This document shows, piece after piece, positions 26,915 to 33,518 of a stretch of 64,000 nucleotides of DNA (the stretch's first letter is position 1; each line of letters starts with the position of its first letter). The position numbers and the translations under genes were made by a program. The DNA is taken from NCBI GenBank assembly GCA_015060225.1, contig SUYX01000001.1, forward strand, positions 62,001 through 126,000, written 5' to 3'. Under the pieces are notes generated by a model. That model did no database searches and had not been told where the DNA came from. It was given only the letters and a program-made list of their open reading frames with translations. The DNA is from Bacteroidales bacterium (lineage in GTDB: Bacteria > Bacteroidota > Bacteroidia > Bacteroidales > UBA932).

Positions 26915-28182
26915 GCTGCCATGTCTATGAGGCCGTGGCCGCTGAGGTTGAACAGGAGCACTTCTTCTTTTCCTTCTTCTTTTGCCTTGAGGGCTTCGCG
27001 GATGGTGGCTGCTATGGCGTGGGTGGATTCCGGTGCCGGAATGATACCTTCTGCTCTGGCAAAGAGGATTCCGGCCTTGAATGTTTCATCCTGAGGGATC
27101 GCCACTGAGTTGATGTAGCCGTCGAGAACCAGTTGGCTTACAATCTGGCCGCCTCCGTGATATCTGAGGCCTGCGGCGTGTATCTGCTCGGGCTGGAAAT
27201 CGCTTCCCAGGGAAAGCATTGGGATAAGCGGAGTGGTTCCTGCGGTATCTCCAAAGTCGTACATCATTTTGCCTTGTGAGAGTTTTGGACAGCAGGCCGG
27301 TTCTGCAGCAATAAATTCTGTTTTAAATCCTTGTGTAATGTTGTGGCGCAGGAATGGGAATGCTATGCCGGCAAAGTTTGAACCGCCGCCAAAACAGGCA
27401 ATCACTTTGGTAGGGTAGTCTCCTGCAATTTCCATCTGCTTTTCTGCCTCAAGACCTATGATTGTCTGGTGCAGCAGCACATGATTGAGCACACTTCCAA
27501 GCACATATCTGCAGTTTGGGGTTTTTGTTGCCATTTCAACTGCCTCGGAGATTGCTATACCCAGGCTGCCGCCGCAATCGGGTTGGGTTGCAAGAATATT
27601 GCGTCCAAACTCGGTCACTTCAGAAGGGGAGGCGTGTACATTGCCGCCGTAGGTGCGCATTACCAGTTTGCGGTAAGGTTTGGCGTGGTAACTGTTCTTT
27701 ACCATAAAGACATTCAAATCCAGCCCAAAGTGTTCGCAGGCAATACTCATAGATGAGCCCCATTGGCCGGCACCTGTCTCTGTGGTAAGGTGGGTTATTC
27801 CCTGCATCTTGTTGTAGTATGCCTGAGGGATTGCCGAGTTGAGCTTGTGCGATCCTACAGGGCTTACACTTTCATTCTTGAAGTATATTTTGGCCGGGGT
27901 ATCCAAAGCCTTTTCAAGTCCGCTGGCACGCACCAGTGGAGTGGGACGGTATATCTTCAGGAGGGTACGCACCTCGTCGGGAATATCAATGAATCTCTCC
28001 TTTGAGAACTCCTGTGCCACAAGTTCCTTTGCAAACAGTTGCTCCATCTCCTCCTTCTTGAGGGGTTCCCTGGTTTTTGGGTTGAGCAGCGGTTGTGGCT
28101 GGTTTGGCATGTCTGCCAATATATTGTACCATTGTTTTGGAATTTTGTCCTCAGGCAATGTAATTTTCTTGGTTGTTTTCAT
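26896..28182 (-). CDS. trpB: Tryptophan synthase beta chain, TrpB2-type
   Basis: A 428-residue PLP enzyme. The PLP lysine is K113 in GSHKLNSA; the phosphate-binding loop is CFGGGSNFAG, and TETGAGQWG is the substrate-loop motif. The extended N-terminus (about 75 residues before the 'RPTPLVRA' motif) and the sequence are typical of the TrpB2 / TrpB-like branch, which often occurs without trpA, as here. It makes L-tryptophan from indole and serine. The ATG at 28182 is preferred; a longer in-frame start lacks support. A Trp-rich leader peptide and attenuator lie just upstream, which ties the gene to tryptophan supply. Confidence 0.92.
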   Translation of the reverse strand: MKTTKKITLPEDKIPKQWYNILADMPNQPQPLLNPKTREPLKKEEMEQLFAKELVAQEFSKERFIDIPDEVRTLLKIYRPTPLVRASGLEKALDTPAKIYFKNESVSPVGSHKLNSAIPQAYYNKMQGITHLTTETGAGQWGSSMSIACEHFGLDLNVFMVKNSYHAKPYRKLVMRTYGGNVHASPSEVTEFGRNILATQPDCGGSLGIAISEAVEMATKTPNCRYVLGSVLNHVLLHQTIIGLEAEKQMEIAGDYPTKVIACFGGGSNFAGIAFPFLRHNITQGFKTEFIAAEPACCPKLSQGKMMYDFGDTAGTTPLIPMLSLGSDFQPEQIHAAGLRYHGGGQIVSQLVLDGYINSVAIPQDETFKAGILFARAEGIIPAPESTHAIAATIREALKAKEEGKEEVLLFNLSGHGLIDMAAYEKFL

Positions 28183-28267
28183 ATAATCATTTGTTATTAT
28201 TGAGAGCAGATGTGTTGAGGCCAATAGCTCATACACACATTATATATAGAATAGTCTTCCTTTCAAT

Positions 28268-28295
28268 AAAAAACCCGTCGCTTGTGAGCAACGGG
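28268..28295 (-). terminator. Attenuator terminator upstream of trpB
   Basis: On the minus strand CCCGT-T-GCT / AGC-G-ACGGG forms an 8-bp stem with one mismatch (28274-28282 against 28287-28295), immediately followed by six U (28273-28268). It lies between the leader peptide and trpB, about 85 nt before the trpB start. Its upstream arm and loop (28283-28290) are complementary to 28334-28341 at the leader-peptide stop codon, giving an antiterminator alternative. Confidence 0.82.
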
Positions 28296-28336
28296 CCTGT
28301 TTCATATATTTAAGCAAACATGTTACGCGGCAATGC

Positions 28337-28396
28337 TCACAGAAAAAACTCCCTGTGCCACCACCAGAAACGGATATTTGCGGAACTGTTTCTCAT
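28337..28396 (-). CDS. Tryptophan leader peptide (trpL-like)
   Basis: A 19-codon reading frame, MRNSSANIRFWWWHREFFL, then TGA. Three consecutive Trp codons (28358-28366) in 19 residues is the mark of an attenuation leader. It begins about 19 nt after a promoter-like -7 box and ends 42 nt before the terminator stem. The octamer at its stop codon (28334-28341) can pair with 28283-28290, so a ribosome stalled on the Trp codons would leave it free to block the terminator, while a ribosome at the stop would cover it. Confidence 0.82.
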   Translation of the reverse strand: MRNSSANIRFWWWHREFFL

Positions 28397-28414
28397 TTTG
28401 CAATTTTATTTCTA

Positions 28415-28447
28415 CAAAGTTTACAATAATAAACAATAAATACAATA
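28415..28447 (-). promoter_or_regulatory. Promoter of the trp leader-trpB transcript
   Basis: On the minus strand TATTG (28447-28443) and AAACTTTG (28422-28415) are separated by 20 nt. The latter matches TAnnTTTG at 7 of 8 positions, and spacing fits the Bacteroidota -33/-7 arrangement. The leader-peptide ATG follows after 18 nt. Confidence 0.5.
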
Positions 28448-28576
28448 GAATGGTTAAAAAATTTCCCAAGATCTATTACAAATACAGGTTCTTCTCTATT
28501 TAAAGCTGGGGCTATTCTTGAGGTCCCCTTTGCCCCGTCATTTCTGTGGAAGTTGTTCAGGTATCTCCGGGATTCA

Positions 28577-28648
28577 AGAGGTTTTAGAGGTTCCAGAGTT
28601 CCCAGAGGTTTTAGAGATTCTAGAGGTTTCAGAGATTTTTGAGTTTCA
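28577..28648. repeat. Eight tandem 9-bp units (AGAGGTTTT type)
   Basis: The stretch divides without remainder into eight nonamers: AGAGGTTTT, AGAGGTTCC, AGAGTTCCC, AGAGGTTTT, AGAGATTCT, AGAGGTTTC, AGAGATTTT, TGAGTTTCA. A second short run of the same unit lies at 28856-28883. Both runs sit directly before copies of the 144-bp element. Confidence 0.8.
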
Positions 28649-28653
28649 GATAT

Positions 28654-28797
28654 CCAAGAGGTTAGGCACAGTATCTGCGTCCAAACACATGCGTAACAGC
28701 ATTCTGCGTGCCTAATCTCATCAGCCCAGCAGAGGTTAGGCACACTAATGGCAACCGGACAACACCGTACACAGCATTCGCGTGCCCAACCTCTTGG
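28654..28797 (+). repeat. 144-bp dispersed palindromic element, copy 1
   Basis: It starts CCAAGAGGTTAGGCAC and ends GTGCCCAACCTCTTGG, terminal inverted repeats matching at 15 of 16 positions. Inside, GTGCCTAATCTC and GAGGTTAGGCAC split it into two similar halves, each with its own inverted ends. Copy 2 lies 228 bp downstream in the same orientation and an inverted copy at 33209-33351. It has no coding potential that survives comparison of copies. Confidence 0.85.
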
Positions 28798-28845
28798 CAT
28801 CCTCGGATCCATGACTTTCTGGCATCCTTGAGTGCATGGCCTCCA
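28796..28845. repeat. Two tandem 25-bp units after element copy 1
   Basis: Units begin GGCATCCT at 28796 and 28821 and contain CATG at the same place. The same unit is repeated four times after element copy 2 (29024-29124). Confidence 0.7.
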
Positions 28846-28881
28846 GACATTTATTAGAGATTCAAGAGACCCCAAGAGATT

Positions 28882-29025
28882 CCAAGAGGTTAGGCACAGT
28901 ATCTGCGCCCAAACACATGTGTAACAGCATTCTGCGTGCCTAATCTCATCAGCCCAAGAGAGGTTAGGCACACTAATGGCAACTGGACACCACCAGACAC
29001 AGCATTCGCGTGCCCAACCTCTTGG
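28882..29025 (+). repeat. 144-bp dispersed palindromic element, copy 2
   Basis: Same length, same 16-bp ends and same two-part layout as copy 1, with few substitutions. It is preceded by a short run of 9-bp units and followed by 25-bp units, so a compound block of about 228 bp has been duplicated in tandem. Confidence 0.85.
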
Positions 29026-29124
29026 CATCCTCGGATCCATGACTTTCTGGCATCCTTGGATTCATGATCTCTTGGCACACTCGGGCGCATGACCTCTCCG
29101 GCATCCCCGACATCCTCGGTATCC
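29024..29124. repeat. Four tandem 25-26-bp units after element copy 2
   Basis: Units start at 29024, 29049, 29074 and 29100 and follow the pattern GGCATCCTYGGATYCATGAC plus five bases, with decay towards the right. No spacers separate the units, so this is not a CRISPR array. Confidence 0.7.
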
Positions 29125-29238
29125 TTGGCGCCGGTTAGCACTCTTTATGAAACCTGGAGATATAAAAACTCCCTGCGTCCTTCAGATAAGGGCAGGGAGC
29201 AAATGGTTTTCCCGATGATATTTGTCGGGATGAAAATT
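29125..29238. other. Remaining non-coding sequence before the C26-family gene
   Basis: AT-moderate sequence between the repeat district and the stop of the peptidase C26-type gene at 29239. It contains a TGTCGGGA octamer (29223-29230). I see no gene, hairpin terminator or promoter of note. The 28448-28576 stretch on the other side of the repeats is likewise without a recognisable feature. Confidence 0.4.
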
Positions 29239-29991
29239 CTACTGCAGAAGGGCTTTGAAGATGCCAATGAAGTTGTCTGCATCAACGCCGTTTACAAGGT
29301 GCTCCGGATGGAACTGCACACCCCAAACTTTTGGATTGCCAACCATCTCAATGGCTTCAATGCATCCGTCCTTTGATTTTGCTGTAGCCTTGAATCCTGG
29401 GGCAACATCCTTCACTGCCTGGTGGTGGAAACTGTTTACAGCAATCTGCTCTTTGCCTACCTGCTTGTACAAGGCAGAGTTCTTGTCAATTATAACAGTG
29501 TGTGTGCCAAGGCTTCCTGGGGCATCCTGAGAGTGCTGGATGCTGTAGGTAGGAAGCTGGGTTGGGATATCCTGATACAAAGTGCCGCCAAATGCAACAT
29601 TCAAAGCCTGCACGCCACGGCAGATTCCAAGCACAGGAATACCTTTGGCTACGGCTTTTTTAATAAGTTTGATATCAAAGGCATCCCTTGCAGGGACAAC
29701 TTCTCCCAAATTAGGATGAGGTTCCTCTCCAAAATACTCCAGCGGAGCGATGTCTTCTCCACCAGTCATGATCAATGCATCAATTACATTCAATATTGCA
29801 TCAATCTGCCTGTCATCTGTGGTCATGGGGATTACAATTGGAACTCCGCCTGCCTTCTTTACTGCATTTACGTAAGTAAGGTTTGCAGAAGCCTCTCCTG
29901 AACGGGCCTTTGATGAAAGGCCAACAATTTTCTGAGCATATGCTCCACCGGCCATCATTACGGCCAGAACAATCAATAATAGTTTTTTCAT
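29239..29991 (-). CDS. Secreted class I glutamine amidotransferase-like hydrolase (peptidase C26)
   Basis: A 250-residue protein with a signal peptide ending AYAQ (residues 1-20). The rest is a gamma-glutamyl hydrolase / gamma-glutamyl-GABA hydrolase (PuuD-like) fold: the TGGEDIAPLEYFGE motif, nucleophile Cys124 in LGICRGVQALN, and the His/Glu pair in WGVQFHPEH. It should cleave gamma-glutamyl bonds in the periplasm; the substrate is unknown. It lies 16 nt after a secreted serine hydrolase on the same strand, probably one operon. Confidence 0.85.
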   Translation of the reverse strand: MKKLLLIVLAVMMAGGAYAQKIVGLSSKARSGEASANLTYVNAVKKAGGVPIVIPMTTDDRQIDAILNVIDALIMTGGEDIAPLEYFGEEPHPNLGEVVPARDAFDIKLIKKAVAKGIPVLGICRGVQALNVAFGGTLYQDIPTQLPTYSIQHSQDAPGSLGTHTVIIDKNSALYKQVGKEQIAVNSFHHQAVKDVAPGFKATAKSKDGCIEAIEMVGNPKVWGVQFHPEHLVNGVDADNFIGIFKALLQ

Positions 29992-30007
29992 ATTTGTGTA
30001 TTTTTAA

Positions 30008-31684
30008 TTATTTGCGTACCCAGCCTCCTATGCACTCTTCCTCCTTGTTAGGGAAGCCTACAATAAAGCTTTCGGCCTTCTTGTTTTTCTCATCAAATGT
30101 AAATGTTATAGGGAAAGCGTAGCCGTCGCTGCGGAAATGCCAAACATTGCCGTTTATATGTACAAGTTTGTTCTTGTATCCCTGTTTGCCCAATGAGATA
30201 TAAAGGTCTCCGTTCTCTTTGGTAATCTTTGCATCCCCAAACAGCTCGTCTTTCGAATACTCACCCACAAGTGCCTTGTCGGGAGCAGGGGCAGGAAGAA
30301 CCTCCTTCTTGGCTGCACGCTCTTTTGCCCAGCTCTTCTCATTTGATGATATGTAGCTTTCAAAATACTCCTTGTTGTAATCCTTGCCAGGCAATCCCAT
30401 TATGAGGTCAACCAATTTGTACATGATTGCGTAGCGTGGATTGGAACCCATCTCACAGTTTGAAAGGATTACTCCCGACAATTTTATTTCGGGTACAAAG
30501 AAGCATATTGCAGTCATTCCCCAGGTGGTGCCTGTATGGAAATACAACCTGTATTTGTTGTTCTGCTCCACAAACCAGCAGTGGGCATACAGGGTGGTGC
30601 GGTTGTCGTTCTGCGAAGTGATTGTTACACCCTCATGCAGCTTTCTCATTGCCTTCTCAGACATTACTCTGGTGGTATCGGCATTGTCAACAATAAAACC
30701 GTTGTTCATATGCATCTGGGCATAACGTAACATATCTACAACAGTTGAGTTGATGCTTCCTGCAGGGCCTACACCTGTAAGCCAGTAAAGGGCCTGCTCA
30801 TCTCCGTAAAGAGGAAGGGTTACAATCTCACCCTTGGTGTCTGCAGGTATATCCACCAGCTCAGGGAACTGTGCCTTTGCCTGCTCTACAGTTGTAAAAC
30901 GGTAATCATGAGGTGTAGCTACATTTTTTGAAGCGGCATAACCCTCTGCATTTGCAGAAGAACTCTTCATCCCTGCCTTGTTGAACACCCTCTCCTGAAG
31001 GTTTTCCTCCCAGCTTTTGCCTGTCACTTTCTCAATTATCTTCTCTGCAATAAGGAAAGTTGAGTTGTTGTACTGGTAAGCACCTCTGAATATATAGGCA
31101 GGTTTGTAAAGTGCCAACATCTTGTAGCAATCCTCGCGGTCATAACCCAGGTTAGGAAAATAGGTTCCTACCTGTCCCCCTATGCCGGTACGGTGTGTCA
31201 TAACATCCATAACCTGCATGTGCTCTGTAACCCAAGGGTCGTAGTATTTGAAATCGGGAAGAATATTCTTTACAGTATCTGTCCATTTTACCAGCCCCTC
31301 ATCAACCAGCTGCCCCATAATGGTGGCAGTAAAGGATTTGGAAACAGAGCCAATCTGGAATACAGTATTCTCATCTATTGGCTCACCAGGCTCATTCACC
31401 ACACCCGGTACGCCACCGCTGGCCACGTTGCGGTCATTTGCAGAAACTCCTCTGAAACCTATGCCGTCTGCCGGGCGCTGTTCCTTTACACCATAGCCTT
31501 TTACAAGTAGCGGTGTATTGTCCCATGAGAAGGCAACTGCCATTCCGGGAATCTTCCAGGTAGAGATAACCTCCTGAACATAAGAATCTATCTCCTTTGC
31601 AACCTCCTCCCTCTGTGGAGTCTGGGCAAATGCTGCATTGAATAAAAACAATGCAGGGAGAACAAATAAAATGGTCTTTTTCAT
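30008..31684 (-). CDS. Secreted serine hydrolase of the beta-lactamase (class C / PBP4*) family
   Basis: A 558-residue protein with a signal peptide (MKKTILFVLPALFLFNAAFA). The N-terminal ~360 residues form the beta-lactamase fold with SVSK (Ser113-Lys116) in IGSVSKSFTA, the YNN motif in AYQYNNSTFLIAE, and HTG in YFHTGTTWGM replacing KTG. The C-terminal ~110 residues form a lipocalin-like strand-rich domain common in EstB/AmpH-type enzymes. Substrate could be D-amino peptides or esters. The ATG at 31684 gives a proper signal peptide; an in-frame ATG six codons upstream does not. Confidence 0.87.
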   Translation of the reverse strand: MKKTILFVLPALFLFNAAFAQTPQREEVAKEIDSYVQEVISTWKIPGMAVAFSWDNTPLLVKGYGVKEQRPADGIGFRGVSANDRNVASGGVPGVVNEPGEPIDENTVFQIGSVSKSFTATIMGQLVDEGLVKWTDTVKNILPDFKYYDPWVTEHMQVMDVMTHRTGIGGQVGTYFPNLGYDREDCYKMLALYKPAYIFRGAYQYNNSTFLIAEKIIEKVTGKSWEENLQERVFNKAGMKSSSANAEGYAASKNVATPHDYRFTTVEQAKAQFPELVDIPADTKGEIVTLPLYGDEQALYWLTGVGPAGSINSTVVDMLRYAQMHMNNGFIVDNADTTRVMSEKAMRKLHEGVTITSQNDNRTTLYAHCWFVEQNNKYRLYFHTGTTWGMTAICFFVPEIKLSGVILSNCEMGSNPRYAIMYKLVDLIMGLPGKDYNKEYFESYISSNEKSWAKERAAKKEVLPAPAPDKALVGEYSKDELFGDAKITKENGDLYISLGKQGYKNKLVHINGNVWHFRSDGYAFPITFTFDEKNKKAESFIVGFPNKEEECIGGWVRK

Positions 31685-31727
31685 ATTGTTGGTTTTGTAC
31701 ATTTGTGTCTGCAGTTGTGAGTAAATA

Positions 31728-31755
31728 CAAATATAAGGAATTATTCATAAATTTG
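31728..31755. promoter_or_regulatory. Divergent -7 boxes for the serine hydrolase and radA
   Basis: TATATTTG on the minus strand (31728-31735) faces the serine hydrolase and TAAATTTG on the plus strand (31748-31755) faces radA. Both are full matches to TAnnTTTG. -33 elements are not clear. Confidence 0.45.
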
Positions 31756-31780
31756 CCGTAAAGGAGAGGAAAGGATTTAT

Positions 31781-33193
31781 ATGGCAAAGATCAAAAAGGC
31801 ATGGTTCTGCAGTGCATGCGGAAATGAGAGTGCAAAATGGATGGGCAAATGTCCAGCCTGCGGTGAATGGAATACAATGGTGGAGGAGATTGTAAGCAAG
31901 TCTCCCGACAATTCATCCCTTACCTCCAGGGTACAGTCGTACCTTCAAGGGAGCGGCAATGCCAAACCGCAGCCCCTGCCACAGATAGAAAGCGGTCAGG
32001 AGAGCAGAATCATTCTGGGTAACAAGGGGGATATGCCGGGAGTGGGTTATAGGGAAGGAAATGAACTGGACCGTGTGCTTGGAGGGGGTATGGTAAAAGG
32101 TTCCCTGGTGCTCCTTGGCGGCGAACCGGGGATTGGAAAATCTACACTGAGCCTGCAGATACCTCTCATGAATGACACGCTCCGCACATTGTATGTCTCA
32201 GGAGAGGAGAGTGCCAAACAGATAAAGATGCGGGCCCAGAGGCTGGGAGGGACTCATGACAACTGCCTTGTGCTCTCAGAAACCCTTTTGGAGAATATCC
32301 TCAACGAGGCCCATGCAACGGCTCCCCAACTTGTAATAATAGATTCAATACAGACAATATATTCCCAAAACATTGAATCATCTGCAGGTAGCGTCTCCCA
32401 AGTAAGGGAGTGCGCCGCAGCTTTGCTCCGCTATGCCAAGGAGACCGGCACACCGGTAATCCTCATAGGACACATTACCAAAGATGGGAGCATTGCAGGA
32501 CCAAAGGTGCTGGAGCACATAGTGGATGTGGTATTGCAGTTTGAAGGGGACAACCGCCATGCATACAGGATACTCAGAAGCATTAAGAACCGCTTTGGCT
32601 CAACTGCAGAACTTGCAGTTTACCAGATGTGTTCAGATGGTCTGAGGGAGGTGCTGAACCCATCTGAAATGTTTATCCCAATGCATGGGGCAGAACTCAG
32701 CGGCATAGCAGTGGCAGCCATGCTGGACGGGAGCAGGCCGTTCCTCATTGAGGTACAGTCGCTTGTGAGTACCGCTGCATACGGTACCCCGCAACGCTCC
32801 GCCACAGGATTTGATGTGCGCCGCATGAACATGCTCCTTGCCGTTCTGGAGAAAAGGGTAGGATTCAAACTCTCTCAAAAGGATGTGTTCCTGAATATGG
32901 CCGGAGGTCTCAAAATTACAGACCCTGCATGCGACCTGGCAATAGTTGCAGCAATCCTCTCATCAAATTTTGATACAAGTCTCCCTTCAGATGCTGCTTT
33001 TGCAGGAGAGATTGGCCTCAGTGGAGAAATACGCCCCGTAAGCCAGATTGAAAAGAGGATTGCCGAAGCTGCAAAACTTGGAATGAAAAAAATCTTCATC
33101 TCCTCATACAACACCCCACAAGGGAAACCGTACAAAGGGCTGCAGGTAGTGCAGATTGCCACAGTAGCAGAACTGGTGAAACAAATTTTTTAA
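31781..33193 (+). CDS. radA: DNA repair protein RadA
   Basis: A 470-residue RecA-like ATPase that promotes branch migration in recombination. An N-terminal zinc finger has Cys10, Cys13, Cys24 and Cys27. The Walker A motif is GGEPGIGKST (about 112-121), the RadA-specific KNRFG motif is in RSIKNRFGSTAEL, and a C-terminal Lon-protease-like domain follows (FLNMAGGLKITDPACDLA). Length is normal. It is monocistronic; the 325 nt after it contain only repeats. Confidence 0.96.
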   Translation: MAKIKKAWFCSACGNESAKWMGKCPACGEWNTMVEEIVSKSPDNSSLTSRVQSYLQGSGNAKPQPLPQIESGQESRIILGNKGDMPGVGYREGNELDRVLGGGMVKGSLVLLGGEPGIGKSTLSLQIPLMNDTLRTLYVSGEESAKQIKMRAQRLGGTHDNCLVLSETLLENILNEAHATAPQLVIIDSIQTIYSQNIESSAGSVSQVRECAAALLRYAKETGTPVILIGHITKDGSIAGPKVLEHIVDVVLQFEGDNRHAYRILRSIKNRFGSTAELAVYQMCSDGLREVLNPSEMFIPMHGAELSGIAVAAMLDGSRPFLIEVQSLVSTAAYGTPQRSATGFDVRRMNMLLAVLEKRVGFKLSQKDVFLNMAGGLKITDPACDLAIVAAILSSNFDTSLPSDAAFAGEIGLSGEIRPVSQIEKRIAEAAKLGMKKIFISSYNTPQGKPYKGLQVVQIATVAELVKQIF

Positions 33194-33208
33194 TCCTCAT
33201 AAATAAGG

Positions 33209-33351
33209 CCAAGAGGTTGGGAACGCCACTATTATGTCTGGTGGTGCCCAGTTCCATTAGTGTGCTTAACCTCATCGGCGCGAGAGAGATTAAGGACGCA
33301 GATTGCTGTTTTGTGAGCTTGTGGAGGCAGCTACTGTGCCTAACCTCTTGG
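33209..33351 (-). repeat. Dispersed palindromic element, copy 3 (inverted)
   Basis: This is the reverse complement of the element at 28654-28797 and 28882-29025, 143 bp, with intact ends CCAAGAGGTTGGG and GTGCCTAACCTCTTGG. Shared inner segments include TCTGGTGGTG, CCATTAGTGTGC and TACTGTGCCTAACC; overall identity by eye is roughly three quarters. It lies 15 bp after radA in an otherwise empty stretch. Confidence 0.8.
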
Positions 33352-33375
33352 ATGGACAATTGAAGGGTCAGTACA

Positions 33376-33487
33376 AAGGCCAATAGATATTGAAGGTGCC
33401 TGCATAATTCGACGGTTACGAGTTATTCCGTAGGAATGACGAAGTAGAGGAGACTTCGGGCAGGTATCTTCAATATCTATTGGCCTT
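33376..33487. repeat. 112-bp cloverleaf-like palindrome
   Basis: A perfect 20-bp inverted repeat, AAGGCCAATAGATATTGAAG (33376-33395) and its complement (33468-33487), continues inward for eight more pairs with two G-T pairs (33396-33403 / 33460-33467), making a 28-bp stem. The enclosed 56 nt fold into two further hairpins: ATTC..ACGG / CCGT..GAAT (33407-33437) and CGAAGT / ACTTCG (33440-33458). It is not a tRNA. It could be a non-autonomous mobile element, a structured RNA or a bidirectional terminator for radA and malQ. Apart from this and element copy 3 the 33194-33518 gap holds nothing I recognise. Confidence 0.7.
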
Positions 33488-33518
33488 AGGTATTTAAAAA
33501 AGTTGCAGCCGATGAATT

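Noticed and set aside
28393-29040. A 215-codon minus-strand frame with internally repeated Cys/Trp-rich segments
   Set aside because: It is a read-through of the two copies of the palindromic element and 25-bp repeats; its repeats come from the DNA repeats, composition is odd, and the inverted copy at 33209 has no matching frame.
28796-29124. CRISPR-like array of 25-bp repeats
   Set aside because: Units are directly adjacent without spacers and decay quickly; no cas genes are in the window.
33376-33487. Possible tRNA, because of the cloverleaf-like fold
   Set aside because: No TpsiC-like GTTCGA segment, no CCA-side acceptor of 7 bp and a 28-bp closing stem; it does not fit tRNA geometry.
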